NCBI RefSeq assembly: GCF_007992435.1
Contig: NZ_BKAG01000018.1
Coordinates: forward strand, 62,001 to 126,000
DNA length: 64,000 nucleotides
DNA from: Prosthecobacter gellanilyticus
GTDB taxonomy: Bacteria; Verrucomicrobiota; Verrucomicrobiia; Verrucomicrobiales; Verrucomicrobiaceae
Direction: 5' to 3'
Part shown: positions 44,413 to 54,317 of the stretch, one piece after another
Position numbering within the stretch: position 1 is the stretch's first letter
How the letters are laid out: each line of letters begins with the position of its first letter
Made by a program: the position numbers and the translations under genes
Notes under the pieces: generated by a model
The model's input: only the letters and a program-made list of their open reading frames with translations
Databases searched by the model: none
Told to the model about the DNA's origin: nothing

Positions 44413-46568
44413 TTCAGGTGTGACGCCTGACTGTTCATTTGGGGTGAGCGGGGAGGCACCGGCCTTCTCCGGGTGATCGGATCTCCAGCACGCTCCTCCA
44501 TCTGTTCCAGCACACTCGCGAACTGCTTCTCATAGTGCCACTCTGCCCGTGCCATGGCGTGACCACGCCGTCCCATTTCAGCCACTTCATTCCTGTGACC
44601 GGCCATCCAGCAGAGCACATCGGCCAGCTTCTCCGCATCTCCCATCGGGCAGCTCATGGAGCAGCCCACGGCGGCATACAGACGCTCCCATTCAGCATCC
44701 GGAGGAATGATCAGCGCCAGCCCCTGCGAGGCATAGTCAAAAGGCTTGTTTGAGGCACCGGACATGTGTTGCATGTTGATGTCTCCCTCATGGATGCGCA
44801 GCATGCAAAGCCCCACATGGCAGCTGGATCCGCGCGCCATTAGCTCCGCACGCTGGGGAATGGTGCCCAGGTATTCAAACCGGTCGCTCACCCCCAGCCG
44901 CGCAGCCTCCGTCATCAGCACATCCCGGTACGTCATGTTCGAAAGCGGGAAATAACCGATCAGCGTCAGCCTCACGTCCGCCTGGCACAGCGCCAGCGCC
45001 TCCAGGATGAACACGCCAAAGCGCTCAGGCACGATGGAGCCGTGATACAGGACCTTCAGCGGCCCCTCCAGCGGACGTGATGGAGCAGACTCAGGTATCT
45101 CGTCCAGACTCGGGCAGTTCCACACGCAGAAAGCAAGCCCGCGAGAGGACGTGGTGTCGAGAAAGTGATCAAGGCGCTTTTGGTTAGGTAGCAAGATCAG
45201 ATGCGCATCACGGCCCAGACGGTTTCGGGACTTCCGCACCTGGCGCAGCACGCTGCCGTCCTGGGCTCCGCACCCGACCGGCGAGTCGTGCTCATGATAG
45301 ACCAGCCTGGCCAGCCTCAGTTTCAGGATGATCTCCGCCGCCGGTGCCGACAACACGTCCGAGGCATACACCCACGCCGGCCGCCAGCGCAGCGCGCCCC
45401 ACACGCACCAGAGGATAAAGCCCAGATAATGCAGCTTCTGCATCACACCCGGCTTCTGATACCTGATGCGCCGGACCCGCACACGCGGATGCGGCGCGAA
45501 CTCCAGCCCGTCTGAGCCGTTGCTGTGGATGCCGCGGAACTCCACCTCCCATCCTGAGCGGGCCAGCATGCGCGAGGCATGCTCCAGCGGCGGATAGCCC
45601 GCAGGATTTGTGTACTGGATGAAAAGCACACGCCGCGCCTTGGGCGCAGCGCTCAGGCGCACCACCAACCGTCCATCCCTGGACGTTGAGGTGAGCAGGA
45701 ACCGCCTTTCCTTTTGCCGGTGATGGCGCCAGACCTCCAGCAGCGAATAACGCCGCACATACCCTTGGTAGTGGATGGCATGCGGCAGGCTGTAGGCGAG
45801 CTGACGCAGCAGTTCCAGCCAGCCCACCTCATGCCGGTGCCTCCACACATGCCTCACCGCACGCACCCAGCCCCACGGCTGGCCGATCCTCGGAAACCGC
45901 AGATAGGCCAGCAGCACTTCATTGCGGATCCACGGCAGCACGGAGTGCCCGTGGTCCGCATACGGACGGTCATGCCAGGCGCGCATCCACAGGCAGGACA
46001 GTATGCTCCAGCCAGCCGCCTGAATCTGCAGGGACAAGTCTGCCTCCTCCACACCATAGGCCGCAGGCACGGGCACATACCCCGGAAGCTGCGCATACAT
46101 GGATTTCCGGTTCACGGAGGCGCTGCCCTCAAATGACCTAACAAGGGATGCTTCCAGCATCGGCATCAGTATCGGTTTCTCCCGGAGATACACCGCGGGT
46201 GACATCACTGCCGCGTTCGGAAAGGCCTCCATCACAGCCAGAGCTTGGGCGAAATATTCTCGATCCAGCGGCCAGGAGTCATCGTCAAAACTGGCGATGA
46301 TTTCACAAGCCGCCTCATGGAAGAGGCGATGCCTTCCACCACCCGGCCCTACATTCTCCGCCGACTTGATGAGCCGGACTGGAACGGGCAGTCCCGCGAA
46401 TGCCCCGGCAGCCAGTTCCCAGCCGCCATCACAGTGAATCAGTATCTCCTGGGGCAAAGGCCTGCAGTCACAGATATAACGCAGCGACCTGCAAAGCGTC
46501 TCATCACTTCGATACGCAGGTATCGCCACACTGACAGGCACGGAGTTAGGAATCTGAGCAGCCTCCAT
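44409..46568 (-). CDS. Bifunctional glycosyltransferase: GT2 fused to GT4
   Basis: 719 residues. Residues about 1-240 are a GT2 domain: VSVAIPAYRSDETLCRSL, LIKSAENVGPGGGRHRL, IASFDDDSWP (DxD-like acidic triplet). Residues about 315-700 are a GT-B domain: VLFIQYTNPAGYPPLEHASRML at the start and VLYHGSIVPERFGVFILEAL, FEYLGTIPQRAELM later. The two halves would add two successive sugars. The start ATG is at 46568, giving a TGATG overlap with the previous stop; an upstream GTG would add two residues. Confidence 0.85.
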   Translation of the reverse strand: MEAAQIPNSVPVSVAIPAYRSDETLCRSLRYICDCRPLPQEILIHCDGGWELAAGAFAGLPVPVRLIKSAENVGPGGGRHRLFHEAACEIIASFDDDSWPLDREYFAQALAVMEAFPNAAVMSPAVYLREKPILMPMLEASLVRSFEGSASVNRKSMYAQLPGYVPVPAAYGVEEADLSLQIQAAGWSILSCLWMRAWHDRPYADHGHSVLPWIRNEVLLAYLRFPRIGQPWGWVRAVRHVWRHRHEVGWLELLRQLAYSLPHAIHYQGYVRRYSLLEVWRHHRQKERRFLLTSTSRDGRLVVRLSAAPKARRVLFIQYTNPAGYPPLEHASRMLARSGWEVEFRGIHSNGSDGLEFAPHPRVRVRRIRYQKPGVMQKLHYLGFILWCVWGALRWRPAWVYASDVLSAPAAEIILKLRLARLVYHEHDSPVGCGAQDGSVLRQVRKSRNRLGRDAHLILLPNQKRLDHFLDTTSSRGLAFCVWNCPSLDEIPESAPSRPLEGPLKVLYHGSIVPERFGVFILEALALCQADVRLTLIGYFPLSNMTYRDVLMTEAARLGVSDRFEYLGTIPQRAELMARGSSCHVGLCMLRIHEGDINMQHMSGASNKPFDYASQGLALIIPPDAEWERLYAAVGCSMSCPMGDAEKLADVLCWMAGHRNEVAEMGRRGHAMARAEWHYEKQFASVLEQMEERAGDPITRRRPVPPRSPQMNSQASHLK

Positions 46569-47860
46569 CAGCACAAAAGTTCACGGTAAATTTCATCCAT
46601 CTTTCTCGCCACATCCGTCATGGTCGGCGGTGGTTTAATGCCTGCACGCAGGCGCTCACGCAGAGAAGAGTCCTGGGTGAAGCGCCTCAAGGTCTCTGCC
46701 CATGCCACCGCATCACCTGCGGGTGCCAGCAGACCATTCTCTTCATGAGTCACCCATTCAGCGATGCCCCCGAGATCCGATCCCAGCACCGGAACGCCTG
46801 CGGCAAAGGCCTCCAGCATCACCAGTGGTCCAGTCTCAAGACCAGTCGAAGGCACGGCCACTGCATCATAGCCAGCCATCGTCTGCACCACCTCGTCCGG
46901 AGATACTGGCAGATGGATCCGCACTCTCGCATCAGCCATCAGCATGTTGAGGAGATCCTGCATCCCCGCCTGAATATCCTTCTCGCGGACCAGATGACAG
47001 TGCAGTTCCAGCCGCAGGTCCGCCGCGTGTCTCAGCGCGGCTGCCAGCACATGCAGGCCCTTCACCGCATCCAGACGCCCAAAGAAGCCGATCTTCACAG
47101 ATCCCTTTGAATCCTTCCTCGGGCTTCCAGCCGCCTCGCACGCCTTCACGGCCAGCCCATGGCGCACAATACGGAGTTGTTCGGCGGTCACTCCATTTCG
47201 CCGCATCACCTCTCCACCCCATCGGCACAGTCCAATGACTCTCGACTGTCCTGCGAGCCACCTCAGCGCTGCCTCGGTGCGTCTCCGCACCAGCGGCCAG
47301 GCACGGAAAGGCACGCGCCCGCTGACATGCTGCATGACGGGTGAAGACAGGGTCAGCGCCCATGAAGCAGCGCTGCCCACACCCAGTCCATGGAGCATGC
47401 AAGCAGAGCAGCGCAGAGGCCTCATCTCACCATCACACGGGGTGTGTCCCCAGCGCATCAAAGTCCCTCGCATGCATGTCATTGTGGGCGTGTGATAGGT
47501 GTAGACACAAGGCAGCCCCCTTTGTCTCGCCGCCTCCAGCCACAGCACGGAGACGGCCGGACTGTACGCATGAAAATGCACCACGTCTGGCTTCTCCGCA
47601 TCCAGCACTTCCGCGAACCCGCGTGCCGTCTGCACCTCTCCCGCGCCATACAGAGCCGCCTGCGTGAGTTTCTCGGGCATCTGGATGCGGTGCACCAGCA
47701 CTCCATCCAGCACGTCCTTTCCACCATCCTCCGCCGGTACCGCCACCTGGCTTGACCATCCTAGCGAGGGCAGCTCCCGGATCAGCCCCCGCACATACAC
47801 CTCCGTGCCACCGCAGGCCGCCGGAAACCACGTGAAGGGAATGTGCAGCACCCTTTTCAT
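46568..47860 (-). CDS. Family 4 glycosyltransferase
   Basis: 430 residues. It begins MKRVLHIPFTWFPAACGGTEVYVRGL, and has VVHFHAYSPAVS, KIGFFGRLDAVKGLHVL, DAVAVPSTGLETGPLVMLEAFAAGVPVLG (EX7E) and GLLAPAGD. A Cys-rich stretch (about 130-160, CMRG...HTPCDGEMRPLRCSACM) is unusual inside a GT4 acceptor domain and could bind a metal. It is followed, with 1 base of overlap, by the GT2-GT4 fusion gene. Confidence 0.88.
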   Translation of the reverse strand: MKRVLHIPFTWFPAACGGTEVYVRGLIRELPSLGWSSQVAVPAEDGGKDVLDGVLVHRIQMPEKLTQAALYGAGEVQTARGFAEVLDAEKPDVVHFHAYSPAVSVLWLEAARQRGLPCVYTYHTPTMTCMRGTLMRWGHTPCDGEMRPLRCSACMLHGLGVGSAASWALTLSSPVMQHVSGRVPFRAWPLVRRRTEAALRWLAGQSRVIGLCRWGGEVMRRNGVTAEQLRIVRHGLAVKACEAAGSPRKDSKGSVKIGFFGRLDAVKGLHVLAAALRHAADLRLELHCHLVREKDIQAGMQDLLNMLMADARVRIHLPVSPDEVVQTMAGYDAVAVPSTGLETGPLVMLEAFAAGVPVLGSDLGGIAEWVTHEENGLLAPAGDAVAWAETLRRFTQDSSLRERLRAGIKPPPTMTDVARKMDEIYRELLC

Positions 47861-47894
47861 TCAAAACCCGTGCATGCCCGCGGGCACATCGCCA

Positions 47895-48950
47895 TCAGCC
47901 CTGGGTGCGGGATCTCCAGGAAGCACAGATCTCCTCAAACACCTGATGCAGCGGCACCGTAATGCCCCAGTTAGGATAGTGGGCACGGCACTTCGCCAGA
48001 TCACTGATATAGCAGATGTGGTCCCCTTCTCGGTTCTTGTCGAGGTACTCATACTGCATCTTCTTCCCGCTCACCTCTCCGGCGATCTCGAAGGCTTCCA
48101 GGATAGACACACTGTTCGCGCGCCCGCCTCCAAGGTTGTACACCTCACCACAGCGCGGCGCCTTGGCGAACTCCTCAATGAAACGCGCCACGTCATGAGA
48201 GTGGATGTTGTCCCGCACCTGCTTGCCCTTGTAACCAAAGACCTTGTAGAGACGCCCTTCAAGATTGCACTTCACCAGATAGCTGAGGAAGCCGTGCAGC
48301 TCCACACCGCTGTGATTTGGTCCCGTGAGACAGCCACCACGCAGGCAACAGCTCTTCAGGCCAAAGTAGCGGCCATACTCCTGCACCATCACATCTCCAG
48401 CCGCCTTCGAGGCACCGAAGATGCTGTGCTTCGACTGGTCGATGGAGAAGTCCTCGCGGATCCCGTCATAGTCGTCGGCATCAGCATAGTCCCAGCGCGT
48501 GTCGAGTTCCTGCAGCGCCAGCGTGTTCGGGCGGTCCCCATACACCTTGTTCGTACTCATGTGCACAAACACTGCCTCCGGAGCATGGCGGCGCGTGGCC
48601 TCCAGCAGGTTCAGCGTGCCCACCGCATTCACATCAAAGTCATCAAAGGGCCGGCTTGCCGCCAGGTCATGACTCGGCTGCGCCGCCGTGTGCACGATCA
48701 CATCCGGCTGGATCTCCTCCAGGCACTTCAGCACATTCGGACGGTCACGGATGTCCAGCTCACGATGCGTGAAGTCAGGAAAGACCTCCGTCAGTCGCTG
48801 CTGGTTCCACCGCGTGTCACCCTGCGGCCCAAAGAAGTCCGCGCGCATGTTGTTGTCCACGCCATAGACCTTCCAGCCCAGCTTCGAGAAATGAGTGACG
48901 ACCTCCGAGCCGATGAGGCCGGAGCTACCGGTGACGAGCAGTTTTTTCAT
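47895..48950 (-). CDS. NAD-dependent epimerase/dehydratase (CDP-tyvelose/paratose epimerase-like)
   Basis: 351 residues, extended SDR. Rossmann motif GSSGLIGS (about 8-15). The segment [11 protein letters not shown] and [26 protein letters not shown], with catalytic Tyr replaced or shifted compared with the usual YxxxK, is characteristic of the CDP-paratose 2-epimerase branch. It would act on a nucleotide-diphospho sugar; CDP-sugar genes are not visible in the window, so the nucleotide is uncertain. 34 bases separate it from the GT4 gene downstream. Confidence 0.8.
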   Translation of the reverse strand: MKKLLVTGSSGLIGSEVVTHFSKLGWKVYGVDNNMRADFFGPQGDTRWNQQRLTEVFPDFTHRELDIRDRPNVLKCLEEIQPDVIVHTAAQPSHDLAASRPFDDFDVNAVGTLNLLEATRRHAPEAVFVHMSTNKVYGDRPNTLALQELDTRWDYADADDYDGIREDFSIDQSKHSIFGASKAAGDVMVQEYGRYFGLKSCCLRGGCLTGPNHSGVELHGFLSYLVKCNLEGRLYKVFGYKGKQVRDNIHSHDVARFIEEFAKAPRCGEVYNLGGGRANSVSILEAFEIAGEVSGKKMQYEYLDKNREGDHICYISDLAKCRAHYPNWGITVPLHQVFEEICASWRSRTQG

Positions 48951-49012
48951 GCGTGAAGGTTTCTTAATAGGGAATGCATACAGATTGGCAAGGTCGGCAC
49001 CGGGGGCAAATG

Positions 49013-49036
49013 CATGAGCCTTTAAAATAGCTCATG
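49013..49036 (-). other. Stem-loop at the end of the FkbM gene, before the epimerase
   Basis: CATGAGC and GCTCATG form a perfect 7-bp stem around a 10-base AT-rich loop, overlapping the FkbM stop codon. No T-tract follows on the - strand. It might mark an RNA processing site or partial termination inside the locus; the 81-base gap to the epimerase otherwise shows nothing. Confidence 0.3.
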
Positions 49037-49829
49037 GAGCACAGCTCCACACCGTGTTTCCAAAGGTGAGCTCACACATGTAACCGCAGCTTGCCAGGAA
49101 GCGCTCGATCTCGCTGCAATCCTTGCCACGCGAGTTCAGAAGACTGGGGTGCAGCTCCAGGGCCAGCGCACGCACCCGGTGCTCTTGAAACACACGCGGA
49201 GAGCCCAGGATCGCCTCAAACTCATAGCCCTCGATGTCGACCTTCATCACGTCCACGGAATGCACCTGCTGCTCATCCAGAACCTGCTCCAGAGTCATCA
49301 CCCGCACCTCCTGGGTGGGCACCTTGTATTTGGTGGCGCAATGCAGACCACTGCTGCCCGTGTTGGTGCTGGCCGCCAGATGTATCAGAGCCGTTCCCGC
49401 CTGCTCGCCCACGGCGGCATTCACCAGAGTGACATTGGCCAGGCTGTTCAGGCGCAGGTTTTCTTCAATCACCGGCTGGAGACGAGTCTGGGGCTCGATC
49501 GCGATGACACGCCCTCCGGCACCACATAAGCGAGCACCGATGACGGTGAAGTATCCCTCGTTCGCGCCAAGATCGACAAAGGTTCCTCCAGCCATCAAAC
49601 ATTGCTCCAGAGTCTGGATCATTCCTCTTTCATACACCCCTTGCTGGCTGAGGGCCGCCCCCATCACACTGACCGGATCGATGAAGAAGACCCCTTGCGG
49701 TGTCTCCAGAGGCACACGCCGGACCCCTAGCAGTGATTTGAGAAAAGCCGCCAGCGTACTCGGGCGGACTCGCATGAGCACAGCCTGCAGGATAGACTGA
49801 TACATTGTTAGTCCAACGCGGATCATCAT
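49032..49829 (-). CDS. FkbM-family SAM-dependent methyltransferase (1)
   Basis: 265 residues. The FkbM pattern is present: FVDLGANEGYFTVIGARL, VIAIEPQTRLQPVIEENLRLN, TLEQVLDEQ and VDVMKVDIEGYEFEAILGS. FkbM enzymes O-methylate hydroxyl groups of sugars or polyketides. ATG at 49829 is chosen because it overlaps the GT2 stop by 4 bases (ATGA); an upstream in-frame start would run into that gene. One of five FkbM genes in the locus. Confidence 0.88.
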   Translation of the reverse strand: MMIRVGLTMYQSILQAVLMRVRPSTLAAFLKSLLGVRRVPLETPQGVFFIDPVSVMGAALSQQGVYERGMIQTLEQCLMAGGTFVDLGANEGYFTVIGARLCGAGGRVIAIEPQTRLQPVIEENLRLNSLANVTLVNAAVGEQAGTALIHLAASTNTGSSGLHCATKYKVPTQEVRVMTLEQVLDEQQVHSVDVMKVDIEGYEFEAILGSPRVFQEHRVRALALELHPSLLNSRGKDCSEIERFLASCGYMCELTFGNTVWSCAP

Positions 49830-50809
49830 GGCATCTTCGCTCCCCAAAAGAGCGTCTTCACTCTGTCATAAATTCCTGCGGGCAGAAACGCAGCCAGCCA
49901 CAATCGCAGATGAGGACCGCGTCTGAACGAGCCAGGCTGCCACCTCCAGGCTTCCGCGAAGCAGCGCCTCGCATCTCGCCTCATCCGGTGGCCGAAATAT
50001 TTGTGGGCAAAGTCGAGATACTGGCTCGCATGAACGTCCCCCTTGGCAGATTGCTTCTGCCGTTCCTGTTCAGCCTCCGGCTCAGCCTCAGCATACACCA
50101 TCTGAAGCAGCCTCATGACCGAGCGTTCCTCACTGCCATCCACGCTGATCTTGCTGTGATGATTGCTGCCGTGCACCCGGTAGTCCGCCAGCACACGGTC
50201 GCAGTAATGGAACTTCCAGCGCCGGGCCAGCATGATGTTGAAGTACCAGTCATTGAAGGCCAGCCCCTCAGGCACTGGCCATGCCGCCATCCACGCCTCC
50301 CGCCGCGCCAGCACCGTCGGTGCGCAGATGAAGTTTTTCTTCAGCAGCGGAATGAATTCGTTCCCGGTGAAGTCATGACCTCCGTGCTGGGAGTCAGCCC
50401 TTTCCACGGTCACGGATCCACGGTCATCAATGATGTTGATGTTTCCATACGCCAGCCCGATGGATTCGTCGGCTTCCAGCACGGGCACCAGAGTCTCGAG
50501 GAAACAGGCATGATGCCGGTCATCGGGATCAATGCGCACCAGATACTTGCCGCGAGCCTCGGCGATGCCCTCATTCACCGTGAAGATGTGCCCGCGGTTC
50601 ACCTCATGATTGATCACCCGGATGCGCGCATCCTTGCTCGCATACTCCTGCAGGATCGCCAGGGACTCATCGGGAGAGCAGTCATTGATCGCGATGATCT
50701 CAATCTCGCATTTCAAAGTCTGCGCCAGGACTCCATCCAGGCAGTCACGCAGATATCTGGCATAGCCGTAGCACGGCATCACAATGCTGACGAGCGGCAC
50801 GCTGCTCAT
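49826..50809 (-). CDS. Family 2 glycosyltransferase
   Basis: 327 residues, GT-A domain: PLVSIVMPCYGYARYLRDCLDGVLAQT, IIAINDCSPDESLAIL and YLVRIDPDDRHHACFLE with the DxD. The region EGLAFNDWYFNIMLARRW carries the ED-like catalytic base motif of the group. The C-terminal part is positively charged. Inverting glycosyl transfer to the growing chain is expected. It overlaps FkbM genes by 4 bases on both sides. Confidence 0.9.
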   Translation of the reverse strand: MSSVPLVSIVMPCYGYARYLRDCLDGVLAQTLKCEIEIIAINDCSPDESLAILQEYASKDARIRVINHEVNRGHIFTVNEGIAEARGKYLVRIDPDDRHHACFLETLVPVLEADESIGLAYGNINIIDDRGSVTVERADSQHGGHDFTGNEFIPLLKKNFICAPTVLARREAWMAAWPVPEGLAFNDWYFNIMLARRWKFHYCDRVLADYRVHGSNHHSKISVDGSEERSVMRLLQMVYAEAEPEAEQERQKQSAKGDVHASQYLDFAHKYFGHRMRRDARRCFAEAWRWQPGSFRRGPHLRLWLAAFLPAGIYDRVKTLFWGAKMP

Positions 50810-51753
50810 GATTTTGATTCCTTCACCGGGCAGATGAAACAGTCCCTGCCATGCACCGCGCGCAGCCCGTCCTGTCGCAGCAGCCCCTCCGGAGTAATGG
50901 CATGATAGCTGTAGGCCACCAGGGACTTCGCCAGCGCGGCCTCGATCCCCGCCGCATACTCCGGCAGCACTTCCAACAAAATGTCCGGCCGGTGGCTGGC
51001 CAGCACCGGGGCCAGGGACTCCAGCACATTCGCCTCATAGCCTTCCACGTCGATCTTCAGCAGCATATGCCTGCATCCGTCTAACAAAAACCGTAGCATG
51101 GCAGCATCCACCACCAGCACCGGCCTTGACCGCACGGCCTCGCTGAACTTCCCAGCAAATCCCGCCAGCAGTGATCCATTCGTCAGACATCCCTGCGGCT
51201 CAAAAAACATCTGGAAGGACGTCTCGCTGCCCACGGCAGCATTGAAGGCATTCACCTGCTCCAGCCCGTTCAGACGCAGATTCTCCACCAGCCGGCCATA
51301 AGCCTTCGGCGCGGGCTCGAAGGCATAAATCTTCGTCGCAGTGTTTCGCAGCTTCTCACCGAACATGCAGGTAAAGACGCCTACGTTTGCACCGATCTCC
51401 ACTACCACGTCATAACTGCTCAGACGGCCCTCCAGAAAGTCAAAGACCTCGCGTTCATAGTCCAGAGTGCCTCTCAGAACCGCGGCAAAATCAAACTCCC
51501 TCTCATGCGGCGTGAAGCGGATCACCGGCCCTTTCGCACCCAGTTTCACACGCCGTGCGCACAGGCTCGCCGCAGGCCATGAAGTCGTGGAGAGTGAGTT
51601 CAGCAGTTGCTGCCTTCTCTTCGTACTCAGGAGCGGGGCCACCAGCGTCACCACCTGTAGATACAGCCACGCCAGAGGAGAAAGCGCAGCCATGAGGCGG
51701 TGCCACACGGAGGCTGCTTTCACCAGCCAGACTGGCGCGGGATCAGTATTCAT
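50806..51753 (-). CDS. FkbM-family SAM-dependent methyltransferase (2)
   Basis: 315 residues. A hydrophobic N-terminal segment (about 20-40, MAALSPLAWLYLQVVTLVAP) could be a membrane anchor. The methyltransferase domain has VVVEIGANVGVFTCMFG, IYAFEPAPKAYGRLVENLRLNG and MLLKIDVEGYEANVLESL. It overlaps the GT2 gene and the acetyltransferase gene by 4 bases each, so its product probably methylates the same glycan. Confidence 0.88.
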   Translation of the reverse strand: MNTDPAPVWLVKAASVWHRLMAALSPLAWLYLQVVTLVAPLLSTKRRQQLLNSLSTTSWPAASLCARRVKLGAKGPVIRFTPHEREFDFAAVLRGTLDYEREVFDFLEGRLSSYDVVVEIGANVGVFTCMFGEKLRNTATKIYAFEPAPKAYGRLVENLRLNGLEQVNAFNAAVGSETSFQMFFEPQGCLTNGSLLAGFAGKFSEAVRSRPVLVVDAAMLRFLLDGCRHMLLKIDVEGYEANVLESLAPVLASHRPDILLEVLPEYAAGIEAALAKSLVAYSYHAITPEGLLRQDGLRAVHGRDCFICPVKESKS

Positions 51754-52400
51754 GCTGAGGCATGCTGGCGGATGATGCGCGCTGGCACACCCACGGCGAT
51801 CACTCCCGGCGGCAGGTCGCGGATCACCGCGGCACCCGCACCCACGATGGCGCCTGCGCCAATCTTGATTTTCTCGATCACAGTCGCGCCCGCGCCGATG
51901 GAGCAGCCATCACCGAGATGCACCGCACCACACAGGGTCACACCTGGATTGAGATTGCAGAAGTCTCCCACCACGCAGTCATGCGCCACACTGGCTTTGA
52001 CATTCAAAATGCAGTGCCTTCCGATCCGCGCGCGGGTCGTCACAAGACTGCCAGGTGCCAGCAGGGTCCCCTCACCTGCCTCGACATCGTGTCCCGTCCA
52101 CGCAGAGCCATGCATGACATTCGCAGCCTTCAGCCCTGCCAGATCGAGATCTTCCAGCTGCCTGACAATCTTCCGCCGCAGCAGGTTACTGCCAAAAGCA
52201 GTAATGTAACGCACCTCCCCATGGATCCGGACCAATTCAGGCAGCACTTCCAGCCCGCCCAGAATTCGTGAGCAATTCCACTCTCCCGGCGGCTTGCCAT
52301 CGTCCAGCACACCCAAAAGATTCAAACCAAGGTCATGGGCGTAAGCCGCCACTTCGGCCCCATGACCACCTGCTCCAACGATGACCCAGGGCGCTTTCAT
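51750..52400 (-). CDS. NeuD/PglD-like sugar O- or N-acetyltransferase
   Basis: 216 residues. The N-terminal PglB-like domain (VIVGAGGHGAEVAAYAHDLGLNLLGVLDD) is followed by a left-handed beta-helix of hexapeptide repeats (ILNVKASVAHDCVVGDF, VHLGDGCSIGAGATVIEKIKIGAGAIVGAGAAVI). The His in VAHDCVVGD is the usual general base. Known members acetylate sialic acid or UDP-amino sugars using acetyl-CoA. It overlaps both neighbours by 4 bases, so the acetyl group is likely placed on the glycan of this locus. Confidence 0.9.
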   Translation of the reverse strand: MKAPWVIVGAGGHGAEVAAYAHDLGLNLLGVLDDGKPPGEWNCSRILGGLEVLPELVRIHGEVRYITAFGSNLLRRKIVRQLEDLDLAGLKAANVMHGSAWTGHDVEAGEGTLLAPGSLVTTRARIGRHCILNVKASVAHDCVVGDFCNLNPGVTLCGAVHLGDGCSIGAGATVIEKIKIGAGAIVGAGAAVIRDLPPGVIAVGVPARIIRQHASA

Positions 52401-53203
52401 GAGAGGGTCGCAACCACATGCCCGTAACGAGAAATGCCGGCCACAGGCTCCCCGTGTAAATCACAAACTCGGTAGCCATGCATGCTCAACTCCTTCAAAA
52501 GAGACTCTGAAGTCGTGCCCGGCGGCCCCCAGGCATAGGGATGCACCTCCACCACCATCATGCGTGGCCTGCGTTTCTCGTCAGACAGCAGTACACGGGC
52601 TCCGCGCAGCACCTTCTCCTCGAAGCCTTCCACATCGATCATCATCAAGGAGTACACACGCTCTCCACAAACCTCATCGATCTTCCTCAATGAAATGGAG
52701 GTGTCACCCTCCTGCCTGACTTTCGATTCCAGGCTCCCCGAGACGATGAAGCCCTCGCCACTCTCATCAGACATTCCAGCCGGCACCACTTCCACGACCT
52801 GGCTGAGGCAGTTCAGCTCGATGTTGGCACGCAACAGATGCAAATTGGCCGGATCAGGCTCAGCAACCAGCACATGACCTGACTGGCCCACCCGCAGACC
52901 GAATGCCACGGCGTATAGTCCCCAATGCCCTCCCACATCGATGACCGCATCTCCCGTCTTCACGCACTTCATCGCCTCCGCCCACACTTCCGGCTCATAG
53001 GTCTCTCCGAGCACACGACACTCCGGATGCAGACGTAATTCGTCCGTGCCGTTCATCCGGCGCACCAAGCCGCTTCTGCCAATGAACGCCAGTGTGCGGC
53101 AATACAGGGGACGCACAAGGTCCCAAAGTGGCGCCACCCCTTTGAAGAGAGAGGAGTGCCTCACAGATTTCGCCAGACGTTCGAATCGATATAGAACCGC
53201 CAT
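52397..53203 (-). CDS. FkbM-family SAM-dependent methyltransferase (3)
   Basis: 268 residues. VIDVGGHWGLYAVAFGLRVG, VLVAEPDPANLHLLRANIELN and YSLMMIDVEGFEEKVLRG give the FkbM signature. ATG at 53203 (MAVLYRFERL) is chosen; the in-frame extension to 53314 would overlap the acyltransferase stop and lacks family resemblance. It overlaps the NeuD-like gene by 4 bases. Confidence 0.87.
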   Translation of the reverse strand: MAVLYRFERLAKSVRHSSLFKGVAPLWDLVRPLYCRTLAFIGRSGLVRRMNGTDELRLHPECRVLGETYEPEVWAEAMKCVKTGDAVIDVGGHWGLYAVAFGLRVGQSGHVLVAEPDPANLHLLRANIELNCLSQVVEVVPAGMSDESGEGFIVSGSLESKVRQEGDTSISLRKIDEVCGERVYSLMMIDVEGFEEKVLRGARVLLSDEKRRPRMMVVEVHPYAWGPPGTTSESLLKELSMHGYRVCDLHGEPVAGISRYGHVVATLS

Positions 53204-53259
53204 AGTGTTTGCTTGGGTTTGGAGATTTGATCCAGCCAATGAGACCTTTGGACAAAAGT

Positions 53260-54300
53260 TCAAAGCGCCGGAACACCAAAAGCCTGGCTTCCGGCCAGCC
53301 GCGCCTGTCTCCATTTATCGAGGGGATCTTCCACGTATCGAACCAGGACATACGACAGTCCCAATGTCATCACAAGAACGACGTGCTGATGCTGCTGTTG
53401 GTGCAGAAGGTTACGCACCACGTCACTGATGAAAATATGAGTCAGGTACACGGGATATGAAAGACTGCCGATGAAGCGATCCCATTGACTATACCGGGTG
53501 GCCGCGAAAATTACTGGCAGCAGAACAATCAAAAAGAGCGTGTAGGCCAGCCTTTGATAAGTGAAGCTCCATAGGGGCCATAAGGCCGTGGCGAGCGCCA
53601 GAAACGCGAGGCAAAAGTTTCGCCCCTTCCATCTCGCCAGCGTTTCCTGGCGATGGCGGAGACAACGTTCTGCCAGCATTCCCGCGATGAAAAAGCTCAG
53701 TTGGGCAGGAAACAAAAAATACACTTCTTCACCCAAGCCGCGGGCTGCCATCTGCTGTCTAAGCAACAGCGACAACGCCCCCACCCCGAGCAGATAGGAG
53801 GAACTTCTCGCGGCTAGCAGGGGAACCAGCATATAAAACCAGAGCTCCATCCCGATACTCCACGCCTGAGGAACCGCAAAATGCAGGGACTTGAAGTCTG
53901 TCAGAGACGACAGGAACGCCGGAATGTCCCGTCCTATGAGCGACAAGTCGGACAGCATTTGAAATCCTGTGGAAACAGGACTCTCCCCGAACAATTCTAG
54001 ATTGTGCTGAACAGCGACCGGGGTCTTCCCCGACAGCAACCACAGCGCCACATAGCACAGGAAGACCATCGCCAGTGTCGCCGCATAAGAAGGCACCAGC
54101 CGCACGTAGCGATTGCTTAGAAACACATAGACCGCGCCAGGACCACGATACTTGCTGCCATAGACGAGCGACATGTAGAAGCCTGAGATCACAAAGAATG
54201 ACTCCACCGCTACATTGCCAGGCACCATTGACGATCCCAGGATGGGGCCGCAATGAGTGGCGATCACAGAGATCGCAAGCAGCAGGCGTAGCACTCCCAT
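53260..54300 (-). CDS. Acyltransferase-3 (OafA/YrhL-like) membrane protein
   Basis: 346 residues, about ten membrane segments. The N-terminus has the RLLLAISVIATHCG signature with the conserved His, and VESFFVISGFYMSLVYG follows; RYVRLVPSYAATL is the arginine-rich cytosolic loop. These proteins move acetyl or other acyl groups from the cytosol onto exported glycans. It lies 17 bases from the epimerase gene and is intact, unlike its relative at 57441. Confidence 0.9.
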   Translation of the reverse strand: MGVLRLLLAISVIATHCGPILGSSMVPGNVAVESFFVISGFYMSLVYGSKYRGPGAVYVFLSNRYVRLVPSYAATLAMVFLCYVALWLLSGKTPVAVQHNLELFGESPVSTGFQMLSDLSLIGRDIPAFLSSLTDFKSLHFAVPQAWSIGMELWFYMLVPLLAARSSSYLLGVGALSLLLRQQMAARGLGEEVYFLFPAQLSFFIAGMLAERCLRHRQETLARWKGRNFCLAFLALATALWPLWSFTYQRLAYTLFLIVLLPVIFAATRYSQWDRFIGSLSYPVYLTHIFISDVVRNLLHQQQHQHVVLVMTLGLSYVLVRYVEDPLDKWRQARLAGSQAFGVPAL

Positions 54301-54317
54301 GACAAAGCCCGGTAACG

